A stretch of 64,000 nt of DNA from Butyrivibrio sp. FCS014 (GCF_000526935.1 NZ_JAHA01000003.1:310001-374000), one strand, 5' to 3'. Shown: positions 26,117 through 36,515, numbered from the stretch's first letter. Program-made: numbers and translations. The notes: generated by a model from the sequence alone, not told the origin.

Positions 26117-29002
26117 ATGGCAACTAAAAAACGGGGAAAATCTACAAAAAAGGCAAACATCCGCGAGGAGGAGTTTGACTATTCCTTAAAGAGTGAGCTC
26201 ATCGTGCTGGCCATGGTGGCGCTTACTATCTTTCTTTTTCTGTGCAATTTTGGAGTATGCGGCGCTCTTGGCAATGCTGTGAGCGGCGTTCTTTTCGGAC
26301 TCTTTGGATTAACTGCATATATAGCGCCTCTGGTGGCCCTTGGAGCAGTGGCTATCGGAATAGCTAATTTCGGCTCAAGTGCAGCTACCCGGAAGATAGT
26401 ATCCGGCGTAGTTCTTTTTCTGATACTGGGAATGGTGGCAGATCTTATGACCGGTCGTCCCCAGTCCATGAATTCCTATGATATCAAGTACATATACAAC
26501 GAAGCGGCTGCTGCCAGAAACGGCGGGGGATTCTTTGCCGGGTCACTGGCATATGCTTCCTATAAGTTCCTGTCACTGGCCGGAACAGCCCTGTTGATCC
26601 TTCTTATAGGCATTGCGGCAATTGTAATCTTTACCCAGCACTCCTTCGTGGGAGGACTTAAGAAGGGATCGAAGCGCATTATCGAAAGGACCAGGCAGGA
26701 GGCGGACAACTACAGAGACTACGCAGAGAAGCGCCGTGAGAAGATGGAGAAGAGAAGGGCTGAGATAGAGGAAGAGAAGCGCCTTCTTATAGAACAGAAG
26801 GAAGATGAAAAGATCCTTCGAAGAGACCGGAAGGTTATCGGAGTTACGGAAGACATAACTCTTGATAAAGAGGAAGAGAGCGGCGATGACCTGGGTGAGA
26901 TCAAGCTCCATAATGAAGAGAAGACTCATAACAACAAGCTCTTTATACCGGATGAAGATGAGTTCCACGACGATATTCACGAGATCACCATTAAACATGA
27001 GATAGAGACCGACGTAGAACCGGATGGTCAGAGAGTGTTAAGGACTGAGCCGGCTATCCACGGTATGGGATATGACGACGCAGAGGACGACAGGCCTGAT
27101 GAGTACAATGACCACCGGGCAGATGATTACTCCTCAAGGAATGACAACACACATCAGACTCCTGTTTCAAGGACTGATTCTTCACACCTGGATACTGACG
27201 AAGAAGCGGGACGCGATGAACAGACTCATGCTCCCAAATATGAGAATATAGAGAAGATACAGGTGAGCAAGCTTGTGGCCAGAGCAGCCCAGGACATTGA
27301 CGACCGGGATGAGGTACTTTCGGATGTGCCCGTCCATGCAGAGCATCTTGGAAACGGCATGAACGGAGATTATGTTGTTCACGCTCAGGACCATATCTCC
27401 AGGAGCAAGGATGCCGACAGCACCATAACCTCAAGAGGAGGCTCATCAAGCTCCGCAGTTCTCGATGCCGGAGGCAAGGTTACAAGTCCCGGCATGGAAA
27501 AAGAGATAGAGGCCCACAAGAGGAAGATCCCCAAGAAGTATGTATTCCCAAGGACTGACCTTCTTGAAAAGGGCGTAAAGAGCAAGAATCCCGACACGGC
27601 AAGGACCCTTAGGGAGACTGCTGCCAAACTGGAAGAGACCATGAGGACCTTCGGGGTTAACGTCAAGGTAACAGACATAAGCCAGGGACCGGCTGTAACA
27701 AGATTTGAACTTCAGCCTGAGGCAGGAGTTCGTGTTAACAAGATCGTAAATCTGGCTGACGATATCAAGATGAATCTTGCAGCCAGCGACATCAGAATAG
27801 AGGCGCCGATTCCCGGCAAGGCAGCCGTGGGTATCGAGGTTCCCAACAAGGAGAACCAGGCAGTTGCGCTGCGAGACCTTTTGGAGTCTCCGGAATTCAG
27901 AGATTTCTCCTCAAGACTGGCATTTGCCGTTGGTAAGGATATAGCGGGCAAAACGGTTGTTACGGATATCGCCAAGATGCCTCACCTTCTTATTGCAGGT
28001 GCTACGGGATCAGGTAAATCGGTTTGTATCAATACCATCATCATGAGTCTTCTTTATAAGGCCAAGCCCGAAGAGGTTCAGATGATCATGATCGATCCCA
28101 AGATCGTAGAGCTTTCTGTTTACAACGGAATCCCTCATCTGATGATCCCTGTTGTGACAGATCCCAAGAAGGCTGCCGCAGCGCTTAACTGGGCTGTTGC
28201 GGAGATGACCAACAGATACAAGAAATTTGCCGATACAGGAGTCAGGGATCTTAAGGGTTACAACAAGCTTGCTGAGAGCAGCGGCGATCCCGATATGGAG
28301 GTGCTCCCTCAGATAGTTGTTATTGTAGACGAGCTTGCTGATCTTATGATGGTTTCCGCCAATGAAGTCGAGGATGCAATCTGCAGACTTACACAGCTGG
28401 CAAGAGCTGCGGGAATCCATCTTATCATAGCAACCCAGAGACCTTCGGTGGATGTTATCACAGGTCTTATCAAGGCCAACATGCCGAGCCGTATCGCATT
28501 TGCGGTTTCCAGCGGTGTTGACTCCAGAACAATTCTTGATATCAACGGTGCGGAGAAACTTCTGGGTAAGGGCGACATGCTCTTTTACCCTCAAGGATAC
28601 ACAAAGCCCGCCAGAGTTCAGGGCGCTTTCGTATCCGACAAGGAAGTTCAGAAGGTGACAGATTTCTTGCGCAATCAGGGAATGGAATCTTCTTACAATG
28701 AAGAGGCCATGAATAAAATAGACAGTATGACAGTATCCTCAGGATCAGGATCCGGTGCGGGTGCAGCAGATTCTGACTCCGACAGAGATGAGTACTTTGT
28801 TCAGGCAGGGAACATTATAATAGACAAAGAGAAGGCTTCCATCGGAATGCTCCAGAGAGTGTTCAAGATCGGCTTCAACAGAGCGGCCAGGATCATGGAT
28901 CAGCTGTGTGAAGCGGGAGTCGTAGGCGAGGAGGAAGGTACCAAGCCGAGGAAAGTACTGATGACGCAGGCGGAGTTTGAAGCTTACCTAAACAATGAGT
29001 AA
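26117..29002 (+). CDS. ftsK: DNA translocase FtsK/SpoIIIE
   Basis: 961 residues. Four membrane helices occupy residues about 30-185, followed by a charged coiled linker (190-460). The motor domain has Walker A 'GATGSGKSV' (628-636), Walker B in '[11 protein letters not shown]' and the RecA-like '[25 protein letters not shown]'. The C-terminal winged-helix gamma domain (about 890-961, '[17 protein letters not shown]') reads polar DNA sequences. It pumps chromosomal DNA through the closing septum during division or sporulation. Whether it acts as SpoIIIE or as general FtsK cannot be told from sequence alone. Confidence 0.96.
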   Translation: MATKKRGKSTKKANIREEEFDYSLKSELIVLAMVALTIFLFLCNFGVCGALGNAVSGVLFGLFGLTAYIAPLVALGAVAIGIANFGSSAATRKIVSGVVLFLILGMVADLMTGRPQSMNSYDIKYIYNEAAAARNGGGFFAGSLAYASYKFLSLAGTALLILLIGIAAIVIFTQHSFVGGLKKGSKRIIERTRQEADNYRDYAEKRREKMEKRRAEIEEEKRLLIEQKEDEKILRRDRKVIGVTEDITLDKEEESGDDLGEIKLHNEEKTHNNKLFIPDEDEFHDDIHEITIKHEIETDVEPDGQRVLRTEPAIHGMGYDDAEDDRPDEYNDHRADDYSSRNDNTHQTPVSRTDSSHLDTDEEAGRDEQTHAPKYENIEKIQVSKLVARAAQDIDDRDEVLSDVPVHAEHLGNGMNGDYVVHAQDHISRSKDADSTITSRGGSSSSAVLDAGGKVTSPGMEKEIEAHKRKIPKKYVFPRTDLLEKGVKSKNPDTARTLRETAAKLEETMRTFGVNVKVTDISQGPAVTRFELQPEAGVRVNKIVNLADDIKMNLAASDIRIEAPIPGKAAVGIEVPNKENQAVALRDLLESPEFRDFSSRLAFAVGKDIAGKTVVTDIAKMPHLLIAGATGSGKSVCINTIIMSLLYKAKPEEVQMIMIDPKIVELSVYNGIPHLMIPVVTDPKKAAAALNWAVAEMTNRYKKFADTGVRDLKGYNKLAESSGDPDMEVLPQIVVIVDELADLMMVSANEVEDAICRLTQLARAAGIHLIIATQRPSVDVITGLIKANMPSRIAFAVSSGVDSRTILDINGAEKLLGKGDMLFYPQGYTKPARVQGAFVSDKEVQKVTDFLRNQGMESSYNEEAMNKIDSMTVSSGSGSGAGAADSDSDRDEYFVQAGNIIIDKEKASIGMLQRVFKIGFNRAARIMDQLCEAGVVGEEEGTKPRKVLMTQAEFEAYLNNE

Positions 29003-29016
29003 GCAACAGTCCGAAC

Positions 29017-29104
29017 CACTTGCTGGTGAGGGCGCAAGAAAGTGATGCAAGTGTGAGCGTGCTCCGGCCGAAGGCCGCTGGAATGAGCGCGAATCGTTTG
29101 CATC
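29017..29104 (+). promoter_or_regulatory. Strongly folded RNA leader upstream of fhs, class not recognised
   Basis: In the 128-base gap before fhs the RNA can form a nested structure. P1 is GATGCAA (29044-29050) / TTGCATC (29098-29104). A 7x6 internal loop follows. P2 is CGTGCTC (29058-29064) / GAGCGCG (29085-29091) with one U-G. P3 stacks on it, CGGCC (29065-29069) / GGCCG (29073-29077) with a GAA triloop, leaving a 7-base bulge CTGGAAT. A separate hairpin CTTGC/GCAAG (29019-29038) precedes it. P1 ends 10 bases before the AGGAGG of fhs, so it could control ribosome access. It does not match the THF or ZTP riboswitch consensus as I know them. Confidence 0.5.
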
Positions 29105-29130
29105 GAAGATGTAAAGGAGGAGAACTACTA

Positions 29131-30807
29131 ATGGCTGTAAAGAGTGACATCGAGATCGCACAGGAAGCAAAGATGCTTCACATCAGGGAGGTTGCCGAGA
29201 AGATCGGTATAACCGAAGATGACCTGGAGTACTACGGACGGTACAAGGCTAAACTCACGGAAGAGTATATGAAGAAAGCTTCCGGAGCAAAAAAGGGTAA
29301 ACTTATCCTTGTAACTGCAATCAACCCTACACCTGCAGGTGAGGGAAAGACCACTACCAGCGTAGGACTGGGAGATGCCCTTAACAGACTGGGTTATAAG
29401 ACTGTTATCGCACTTCGTGAACCATCCCTGGGACCGTGCTTCGGTATCAAGGGCGGCGCTGCCGGCGGCGGATATGCACAGGCTGTTCCCATGGAGGATC
29501 TGAACTTGCATTTCACCGGAGATTTCCATGCCATTACATCAGCCAATAACCTTCTGGCTGCACTTCTGGACAACCATATCCAGCAGGGCAACGAGCTTGG
29601 TATAGATACAAGACAGATCATATGGAAAAGAGCTGAGGACATGAACGACAGAGCCCTCAGAAATATAGTTGTCGGTCTTGGTGCAAAGGCCGACGGTGTT
29701 CCCAGAGAGGACCACTTCGTAATCACAGTTGCATCTGAGATCATGGCTATCCTTTGCCTTGCCAGCGACATGGATGACCTTAAGGCAAGACTTTCAAGGA
29801 TCATTGTTGCTTACACAAGAGACGGCCAGCCTGTTACAGCCAAGGACCTCAATGCAGTTGGCTCAATGGCAGCTCTTTTGAAGGATGCCATCAAGCCCAA
29901 CCTTATACAGACCTTGGAGCACACACCTGTATTTGTTCACGGCGGACCTTTCGCAAATATCGCACACGGATGTAACTCAGTAAGAGCAACAAGAACAGCT
30001 CTGGGAGTTGCAGATTATACAGTTACCGAGGCAGGTTTCGGTGCTGACCTTGGAGCTGAGAAGTTCCTTGATATCAAGTGCAGGATTGCAGGACTTAAGC
30101 CCGATGCGGTTGTGCTGGTTGCTACAGTAAGAGCTCTTAAGTACAACGGCGGCGTTCCCAAGGCTGAGCTTGGAACAGAGAACCTTGAGGCTCTCAAGAA
30201 GGGTATCGTAAATCTTGAGAAGCACATCGAGAACATCCAGAAGTATAAGGTTCCCGTTGTTGTTACCCTTAACTCCTTCCTTACAGATACAGAGGCAGAG
30301 ACAGAGTATGTAAGACAGTTCTGCGAGGAGAGAGGCTGCAAATTTGCTCTTTCAGAGGTTTGGGCAAAGGGCGGAGAAGGCGGAGAAGCTCTCGCCAAGC
30401 AGGTTATCGAGACCATTGAGACCAAGCCTTCAAATTACGAGCCTATTTACGCAGACGATCTTCCCCTTAAGGACAAGATCACAAAGGTTGCTACAGAGAT
30501 CTACGGCGCAGACGGCGTGACATTCCTTCCTGCAGCAAGCAAGCAGCTGGCTAAGATCGAGGAGATGGGCTTTGGCAATCTTCCTGTATGCATGGCCAAG
30601 ACTCAGTATTCACTTTCAGATGATCCTAATATGCTGGGAAGACCTACAAACTACAACATTACAGTTCGTGAAGCCTATGTTTCCGCAGGAGCAGGCTTTG
30701 TGGTTGCACTTACAGGTGCAATCGTCACAATGCCCGGACTTCCCAAGAGACCTGCGGCCTTCGATATCGATGTGAATGAGGAAGGCAGGATTACAGGCCT
30801 CTTCTAA
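29131..30807 (+). CDS. fhs: Formate-tetrahydrofolate ligase
   Basis: 558 residues from the ATG at 29131, chosen because AGGAGG lies just upstream and the family begins '[15 protein letters not shown]'; a longer in-frame reading from 29020 would run through the folded leader. The ATP-binding loop is '[10 protein letters not shown]' (from 67), with '[10 protein letters not shown]' and 'GGVPKAELG' also typical. It makes 10-formyl-THF from formate, THF and ATP, feeding purine synthesis or acetogenic-type one-carbon flow. FolD is the next gene, 65 bases downstream. Confidence 0.97.
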   Translation: MAVKSDIEIAQEAKMLHIREVAEKIGITEDDLEYYGRYKAKLTEEYMKKASGAKKGKLILVTAINPTPAGEGKTTTSVGLGDALNRLGYKTVIALREPSLGPCFGIKGGAAGGGYAQAVPMEDLNLHFTGDFHAITSANNLLAALLDNHIQQGNELGIDTRQIIWKRAEDMNDRALRNIVVGLGAKADGVPREDHFVITVASEIMAILCLASDMDDLKARLSRIIVAYTRDGQPVTAKDLNAVGSMAALLKDAIKPNLIQTLEHTPVFVHGGPFANIAHGCNSVRATRTALGVADYTVTEAGFGADLGAEKFLDIKCRIAGLKPDAVVLVATVRALKYNGGVPKAELGTENLEALKKGIVNLEKHIENIQKYKVPVVVTLNSFLTDTEAETEYVRQFCEERGCKFALSEVWAKGGEGGEALAKQVIETIETKPSNYEPIYADDLPLKDKITKVATEIYGADGVTFLPAASKQLAKIEEMGFGNLPVCMAKTQYSLSDDPNMLGRPTNYNITVREAYVSAGAGFVVALTGAIVTMPGLPKRPAAFDIDVNEEGRITGLF

Positions 30808-30809
30808 GA

Positions 30810-30849
30810 GATATCAGGATTGCTGCATAAGCATGACAATCCCTATATC
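30810..30849 (+). repeat. Intercistronic hairpin between fhs and folD
   Basis: GATAT (30810-30814) / ATATC (30845-30849) and GGATTG (30817-30822) / CAATCC (30837-30842) enclose an inner TGC-ATAA-GCA stem. No T-run follows, so it is more likely an RNA-processing or stability element than a terminator. Confidence 0.5.
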
Positions 30850-30872
30850 ACATTTGATAAAGGAGAACGAAC

Positions 30873-31724
30873 ATGACACTTATAGACGGTAAAGCCATAT
30901 CTGCACAGATCAAGGATGAGCTCAAGGTGAAGACCGGGGAGCTTAAGGACAAAGGCATAGAGGTTACTCTTGCTGTTATCCTTGTGGGTGAGGATCCCGC
31001 ATCCCAGGTATATGTAAGGAACAAGAAGAGGGCATGCGAGTACATCGGCTACAGATCCCTTTCCTACGAGCTTCCTGCAGATACCACACAGGAGAAGCTT
31101 CTTGAACTTGTTGAAGAACTCAACGGCAGAGATGATGTGGATGGCATTCTGGTACAGATGCCCCTTCCGAAGCACATAGACGAGAAGGCTGTGATAGAAG
31201 CTATCAGTCCCGACAAGGATGTTGACGGCTTTCATCCCGTAAACGTTGGAAGACTCTGCATTGGAGAGGAAGGATTTGTTTCCTGTACTCCCGCAGGTGT
31301 TATCCAGCTGATAAAGCGTGGATGCCCCGATTTTGATATCACAGGCAAGGAGTGCGTTATCGTAGGAAGATCCAATATCGTCGGCAAGCCCATGGCGCTT
31401 CTTATGCTGAGGGAGAATGCCACTGTAACCGTTGCGCATTCAAGAACCGCCGATCTTAAGGCGGTATGCAAAAGAGCTGACATCATCATTGCAGCCGTTG
31501 GCAAAGCCGGAATGATCACAAAAGATTACGTCAAAGAGGGAGCTGTTGTTATCGATGTGGGTATCAACCGCACAGAGGATGGCAAGCTCTGCGGAGACGT
31601 TAAGTTCGATGAGGTGAGCGAGATTGCTGCAGCCATTACTCCCGTACCGGGAGGCGTAGGCCCCATGACCATCGCAATGCTCATGAACAACTGTTATGAA
31701 GCAGCAATAAGGCATAACAGGTAA
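30873..31724 (+). CDS. folD: Bifunctional methylene-THF dehydrogenase / methenyl-THF cyclohydrolase
   Basis: 283 residues, usual length. Signatures: 'YVRNKKRACEYIG' with the catalytic Lys, 'DGILVQMPLPKH', 'DKDVDGFHP' and the dinucleotide site 'VIVGRSNIVGKPMALLM'; 'TPVPGGVGPMT' near the end. It interconverts methylene-, methenyl- and formyl-THF, directly downstream of fhs in the same pathway. GGAGAA precedes the ATG. Confidence 0.97.
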   Translation: MTLIDGKAISAQIKDELKVKTGELKDKGIEVTLAVILVGEDPASQVYVRNKKRACEYIGYRSLSYELPADTTQEKLLELVEELNGRDDVDGILVQMPLPKHIDEKAVIEAISPDKDVDGFHPVNVGRLCIGEEGFVSCTPAGVIQLIKRGCPDFDITGKECVIVGRSNIVGKPMALLMLRENATVTVAHSRTADLKAVCKRADIIIAAVGKAGMITKDYVKEGAVVIDVGINRTEDGKLCGDVKFDEVSEIAAAITPVPGGVGPMTIAMLMNNCYEAAIRHNR

Positions 31725-31749
31725 AAGAGATTTACCAGGGTGATACTGT

Positions 31750-33204
31750 ATGAAATGTCCAGGTTGCGGGCTTGAGATTCCCGAGGGGCAGATGTTCTGT
31801 AACAATTGCGGTACAGAGATCAACATCGTCCCGGATTTTGAGCCGGAGGTTGAAAACGAAATAGATGCCAGCCTTTCGGGGCTGGCAGATGAACTGAATA
31901 AAGACGATCAGGCCTCCGGTAAAAAAGGGGACAGAAGGAAGAACAATTCCGGATTCTTTGGGGATAAAGCTGACAGACTGAGACTTATTATCAATGTGGC
32001 TCTTGTTTTTCTTCTTGTGGCCATAGGTATTGGGGCTCTTTTGATCTACAGAAACAGTACCAACGTCAGATACGTCAGAATGGCGGAGGAAGCAAGACAG
32101 GCAGGGAATCTTACTCAGGCTATAAGCTATCTTAAACAGGCCAACCAAGAGAACCCCACAAACTCTGATATTATTTTCAGAATGTCGGATTACTATCTCG
32201 AGAACGGCGACGCCGCTGAGGCTATTGATTCGTTAAAGCTCATTACCGAGTCGGATCTTTTCCCTGAGGATAAGGTAAGGACAGCTTATGAGAGCATGCT
32301 GTCGGTTTACAGGCAGACCGGGGACTATGAAGGAATAGCCGGGATGTTTTCCTCAGGCGATAACGAGATACTCGCATCCATGAGAGGCAAGTATGTTCCC
32401 AATATGCCAAGTATGTCGCCTTCATCGGGGACCTATGAATCCGTGAGCGTAAGTTTGAGCCTTCTTGACGGATCCGGGAACAAGATTTACTACACGGTAA
32501 ATGACGGAGAGCCGAATGAAGGAAGTATCCTCTATGAGAGCAATATTATTCTTACGGAGGAAGGTACTTACAATGTAAAGGCAGTGGCGGTAAATGAATT
32601 CGGCATAGCCAGCGTGGTTTCGGAAAATGAGTATGTGATCGAAAGAGGGGCTCCGCTTCCTCCCGAGATAATGGAACCCAGCGGTGACTACTACCAGAAC
32701 ACCATGATCGTGGCAGTGGCAGAGGCGGGATCGACCATTTTCTATACAACTGACGGATCCGAACCCACCATGGAATCCAAACAGTATATATCACCTATCA
32801 CCATGCCCATGGGTACATCTCATTTCAACTTCATTGCCTTTGACAATGCAGGTAATTCCAGTGAGATAGTTGAGAGAGATTATCATTTGGTATATACAAG
32901 ACTCGTTTCTACCGAGCAGGCAGTGAATAATCTGGTAAACACACTGGTAAGGCTTGATATTCTTCTTGATACTTCAGGTAAGGTAAGAGGAATAGAAGGG
33001 CACAACGAGTATATTTATAACTCCATCATCGAGATTGAGGGTGCCGGAGAATACTATGTTGTTGTGGAGAATCATGTTCTTAACGACGGAACATCGGCTC
33101 CTACGGGGCTTATGTATGCGGTAAACACCCATGACGGAACGGTCAACAGATTGGGCTATGATTCCAGCGGCAAATATACACTTATCACTATTTCAAACAG
33201 GTGA
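31750..33204 (+). CDS. Zinc-ribbon, single-pass membrane protein with TPR and chitobiase/FN3-associated domains
   Basis: 484 residues. An N-terminal zinc ribbon (Cys pairs 'CPGCG' at 3-7 and 'CNNCG' at 17-21) is cytoplasmic, a membrane helix lies at about 78-100, TPR-like helices at about 105-200, then two beta domains of the chitobiase C-terminal / Fn3-associated type ('KIYYTVNDGEPNEGSILYE', 'TIFYTTDGSEPTMESKQY'). The end is a beta-rich domain of about 95 residues. Proteins of this architecture are frequent in Lachnospiraceae envelopes; function unknown. It starts 25 bases after folD with no terminator between. Confidence 0.75.
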   Translation: MKCPGCGLEIPEGQMFCNNCGTEINIVPDFEPEVENEIDASLSGLADELNKDDQASGKKGDRRKNNSGFFGDKADRLRLIINVALVFLLVAIGIGALLIYRNSTNVRYVRMAEEARQAGNLTQAISYLKQANQENPTNSDIIFRMSDYYLENGDAAEAIDSLKLITESDLFPEDKVRTAYESMLSVYRQTGDYEGIAGMFSSGDNEILASMRGKYVPNMPSMSPSSGTYESVSVSLSLLDGSGNKIYYTVNDGEPNEGSILYESNIILTEEGTYNVKAVAVNEFGIASVVSENEYVIERGAPLPPEIMEPSGDYYQNTMIVAVAEAGSTIFYTTDGSEPTMESKQYISPITMPMGTSHFNFIAFDNAGNSSEIVERDYHLVYTRLVSTEQAVNNLVNTLVRLDILLDTSGKVRGIEGHNEYIYNSIIEIEGAGEYYVVVENHVLNDGTSAPTGLMYAVNTHDGTVNRLGYDSSGKYTLITISNR

Positions 33205-33213
33205 TGATTTTAA

Positions 33214-33242
33214 TTGATATTTAAATAACCATCATTTACAAT
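33214..33242 (+). promoter_or_regulatory. Promoter of nfnAB
   Basis: TTGATA (33214-33219), 17-base spacer, TACAAT (33237-33242), 44 bases before the nfnA ATG. Confidence 0.65.
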
Positions 33243-33286
33243 ATCTATAATTATGCAAAAAACGAAAAAAGCGTAGGAGGGAGATT

Positions 33287-34159
33287 ATGTTCAAAATTTT
33301 AGAGGCTAAAGAGCTGACAACGAACATTTTCCAGATGATTGTTGAAGCTCCCCGTGTGGCCAGTGCCTGCTTACCCGGACAGTTCCTTATTATCCGTGTA
33401 GACAAGGATGGGGAAAGAATTCCGCTTACAATCTGTGATTACGACAGAGAGAAGGGAACAGTTGAGATCGTAGTGCAGGCTATCGGTGCCGAGACATTTA
33501 AGCTTTCCAAGCTTAAGGCCGGCGACTGCCTTGCTGATGTTGTAGGCCCCTTGGGAAATGCATCAGATCTTTGCTTTGAGGACATCGAAGAACTCAAGAA
33601 AAAGAAGATCGTTTTCATTGCCGGCGGCGTAGGCACAGCTCCTGTTTATCCTCAGGCTAAGTGGCTCAAAGAGCATGGCGTGGACTGTGATGTTATCATC
33701 GGTGCCAAGAACAAAGACCTGGTAATTCTTGAGGACAGATTCAAAGAGGTATGTAATCTTCATATCACTACTGATGATGGCTCCTACGGAAGATCGGGTA
33801 TGGTTACGGTTGCTCTTCAGGACCTTTGGAATGAAGGCAACAAGTATGATCATTGCGTAGCTATCGGCCCTATGATCATGATGAAATTTGTATGCAAACT
33901 GACAAAAGAGCTGGGAATCCCCACTGTTGTCAGCATGAATCCTATTATGGTTGACGGAACCGGAATGTGCGGTGCCTGCCGTCTTACAGTTGACGGACAG
34001 GTTAAGTTCGCCTGCGTTGACGGACCTGAGTTTGACGGCCACAAGGTAGATTTTGACCAGGCCATGAATCGTATGAAGCTCTATAAGACAGAAGAGGGCA
34101 GACTTATGCTCAAGGCTCAGGAAGGCGACACACATCACGGCGGATGTGGCAATTGTTAA
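33287..34159 (+). CDS. nfnA: NADH-dependent reduced ferredoxin:NADP oxidoreductase, small subunit (SudB/NfnA type)
   Basis: 290 residues: FAD domain of the ferredoxin-reductase fold ('RIPLTICDYD'), NAD domain with 'FIAGGVGTAPVYPQAKWL', and a [2Fe-2S] site in 'GTGMCGACRLTV' plus 'FACVDGPEF'. The C-terminus ends in a Cys-containing 'GGCGNC'. With NfnB it links ferredoxin and NADH oxidation to NADPH production by electron bifurcation in anaerobes. GGAGGGAG precedes the ATG. Many databases label such proteins sulfide/dihydroorotate dehydrogenase-like FAD/NAD-binding subunit. Confidence 0.9.
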   Translation: MFKILEAKELTTNIFQMIVEAPRVASACLPGQFLIIRVDKDGERIPLTICDYDREKGTVEIVVQAIGAETFKLSKLKAGDCLADVVGPLGNASDLCFEDIEELKKKKIVFIAGGVGTAPVYPQAKWLKEHGVDCDVIIGAKNKDLVILEDRFKEVCNLHITTDDGSYGRSGMVTVALQDLWNEGNKYDHCVAIGPMIMMKFVCKLTKELGIPTVVSMNPIMVDGTGMCGACRLTVDGQVKFACVDGPEFDGHKVDFDQAMNRMKLYKTEEGRLMLKAQEGDTHHGGCGNC

Positions 34160-34219
34160 ACAGGTGATCGATACGTTTAACAATCATGTTGGTAATCATT
34201 CTAAGATAGGAGAATAAAT

Positions 34220-35605
34220 ATGGATGGATTTGTAAGAGTTCCTGTCCGTGAACAGGATGCAAAAGTAAGAGCTACAAACTTCAAGGAAGTTTGTCTTGGA
34301 TACAACAAAGAAGAAGCAGAAAAAGAAGCTGCAAGATGCCTTAATTGCCCGAATCCCAAATGTGTTGCCGGATGTCCCGTTTCCATCGATATTCCCGGAT
34401 TCATTCAGCAGGTTAAGGAAGGCAATGTTGAAGCCGCTTACCAGGTTATCAGCAAGTCCAGTGCACTGCCTGCAGTATGTGGACGTGTCTGTCCTCAGGA
34501 GAGCCAGTGCGAAGGAAAGTGCGTCAGAGGAATCAAGGGTGATCCCGTTTCCATCGGTAAGCTTGAGAGATATGTTGCTGATTCAGCAAGAGAACTTGGA
34601 ATCAAGCCTGAAGGCGCCAAGGAGAAGAAGGACAAGAAGGTTGCCGTAATAGGATCTGGTCCTTCCGGACTTACCTGTGCAGGAGACCTTGCAAAGATGG
34701 GCTATGACGTAACCATCTTCGAGGCACTTCATGAGGCCGGCGGCGTTCTGGTTTATGGTATTCCCGAGTTCCGTCTTCCCAAGGAAGATGTTGTTAAAAA
34801 GGAAATTGAGAACGTAAAGGCTCTTGGCGTAAAGCTTGAGACCGACGTTGTTATCGGAAAATCTGTTACTATAGATGAGCTTATGGAGAAGGAAGGCTTT
34901 GAAGCTGTATTTATCGGATCAGGCGCAGGACTTCCCAGATTCATGAACATCCCCGGTGAGCAGGCTATGGGTGTATTCTCAGCCAACGAGTATCTCACAA
35001 GAAGCAACCTCATGAAGGCTTTCGATGAGAACTCAACAACACCTATCATGAAGGCTAAAAAGTGCGTAGTTGTCGGCGGCGGAAACGTTGCTATGGACGC
35101 TGCAAGAACAGCTCTTCGTCTTGGCGCTGAGGTTCACGTAGTTTACAGACGTGGTGAGGAAGAACTTCCCGCACGTAAGGAAGAAGTTCACCATGCCAAG
35201 GAAGAAGGCATCATTTTTGACCTTCTTACCAACCCCGTAGAGATCCATGAGGATGAGAACGGATGGGTAAAGAGCATCACATGTATCAGAATGGAACTGG
35301 GCGAGCCCGATGAATCAGGCAGAAGAAGCCCTGTTGAGATCCCCGGATCCGAGTTTGAGATCGAGTGTGACGCAGTTATCATGTCACTGGGAACTTCACC
35401 CAACCCTCTTATCTCCTCAACAACAAAGGGTCTTGAGGTAAACAGAAGAAAATGTATCGTTGCCGAAGAGGCTAACGGACAGACTTCCAAGCCCGGCGTA
35501 TTTGCCGGTGGAGATGCCGTTACAGGCGCAGCTACAGTTATCCTTGCCATGGGTGCAGGAAGAGCTGCCGCTAAGGGTATTGATGAGTATCTCTCAAATA
35601 AATAA
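34220..35605 (+). CDS. nfnB: NADPH-dependent glutamate synthase-like large subunit (NfnB type)
   Basis: 461 residues. Eight N-terminal cysteines ('CLNCPNPKCVAGCP' and 'CGRVCPQESQCEGKC') bind two [4Fe-4S] clusters, followed by an FAD fold ('VIGSGPSGLTCAGDLA') and an NADPH fold ('VVVGGGNVAMDAARTA'). The ending 'AGGDAVTGAATVILAMGAGR' closes the second FAD half. Adjacent to nfnA, so NfnAB is preferred over a true glutamate synthase; no GltB-type subunit is nearby. AGGAG before the ATG. Confidence 0.9.
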   Translation: MDGFVRVPVREQDAKVRATNFKEVCLGYNKEEAEKEAARCLNCPNPKCVAGCPVSIDIPGFIQQVKEGNVEAAYQVISKSSALPAVCGRVCPQESQCEGKCVRGIKGDPVSIGKLERYVADSARELGIKPEGAKEKKDKKVAVIGSGPSGLTCAGDLAKMGYDVTIFEALHEAGGVLVYGIPEFRLPKEDVVKKEIENVKALGVKLETDVVIGKSVTIDELMEKEGFEAVFIGSGAGLPRFMNIPGEQAMGVFSANEYLTRSNLMKAFDENSTTPIMKAKKCVVVGGGNVAMDAARTALRLGAEVHVVYRRGEEELPARKEEVHHAKEEGIIFDLLTNPVEIHEDENGWVKSITCIRMELGEPDESGRRSPVEIPGSEFEIECDAVIMSLGTSPNPLISSTTKGLEVNRRKCIVAEEANGQTSKPGVFAGGDAVTGAATVILAMGAGRAAAKGIDEYLSNK

Positions 35606-35631
35606 TCAGACAGTTAGTGAGGAATTTTTAT

Positions 35632-36495
35632 ATGTCTTTTGCAGTATTTACAGATGGTTCAGCAAACCTTCCCAAAAAGTTGCTGGAGGGGATTACACTT
35701 CTTCCCTGCGACTATGTTGTGAACGGTGAACCTGTTACATATCTTGGAGATGTTGATAGCTTTGATGCTCATCCTTTTTATGAGGGACTTAAGAAGGGCG
35801 ATGTTGTCAAGACATCCCTCCTTAACACTCAGCTTTTCCTGACACATTTCACCCCGGTTCTTGAAGCCGGCCAGGATGTTATGTATGTTTCAATGAGTTC
35901 AGGCATAAGCGGAACTTATAACGCTGCTGTTGCAGCTGCACAAGAACTTATGGAGGAGTTTCCCGACAGATTTGTTCATATAGTTGATTCAAAGGGATGC
36001 GGATTTGGAACAGGGCTGCTTGTTCTTAAAGCTGCAAAGCTCAGCCGTGAAGGAATGAGCTGCAAAGAAGCTTCGAAGATCATTGATGATGCTGTACCTC
36101 ATGCTTGTCAGTACTTTACCGTTGATGACCTGAATTTCCTTAAGAAGACAGGACGTGTAAGCGGAGTAACTGCTGCCATCGGAACAGTTCTCAATATCAA
36201 ACCCATTCTTTTTGGTGACAGTACAGGACATATAGTTTCCTGTAGCAAGGTTCGCGGCAGGAAGAGTGCCATCAATGAGATCATAAAGAAGTATACCGAA
36301 AAGAGAATGGATACTGACGATGATGTTGTATTTATTTCTCACGGAGACTGCCTGGATGAAGCGAATACTCTGGCAGAACTTGTAAAAGAGGCAGACCCGG
36401 ATGCCAAGGTAACCATCTGTCAACACGAGCCATTCTCAGGAGCTCATGTAGGCCCGGGAATGCTGGCATTGTTCTTCTGGGGAAAAGAACGATAA
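35632..36495 (+). CDS. DegV family fatty-acid-binding protein
   Basis: 287 residues from the ATG at 35632, with GAGG about ten bases upstream; the in-frame GTG at 35617 is less likely. DegV signatures: 'FTDGSANLP' near the start, 'MSSGISGTYNAA' and 'GFGTGLLVLKAA', then 'FLKKTGRVSG'. DegV/FakB proteins present fatty acids to the FakA kinase for phospholipid synthesis. No fakA is nearby, so the ligand role is by family only. Closed by a strong terminator. Confidence 0.9.
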   Translation: MSFAVFTDGSANLPKKLLEGITLLPCDYVVNGEPVTYLGDVDSFDAHPFYEGLKKGDVVKTSLLNTQLFLTHFTPVLEAGQDVMYVSMSSGISGTYNAAVAAAQELMEEFPDRFVHIVDSKGCGFGTGLLVLKAAKLSREGMSCKEASKIIDDAVPHACQYFTVDDLNFLKKTGRVSGVTAAIGTVLNIKPILFGDSTGHIVSCSKVRGRKSAINEIIKKYTEKRMDTDDDVVFISHGDCLDEANTLAELVKEADPDAKVTICQHEPFSGAHVGPGMLALFFWGKER

Positions 36496-36515
36496 AGAAT
36501 AATAGATATTTAGGC

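Noticed and set aside
29003..29130. Known THF or ZTP riboswitch upstream of fhs
   Set aside because: The conserved loop sequences of these classes, as I know them, are not present; only the structured layout and the gene context fit.
29020..29130. N-terminal extension of formate-THF ligase from 29020
   Set aside because: The family starts at '[10 protein letters not shown]', AGGAGG lies before 29131, and the extra stretch coincides with the folded leader.
34220..35605. True glutamate synthase small subunit
   Set aside because: No GltB-type large chain is near and nfnA is directly upstream, so the NfnB reading is preferred.
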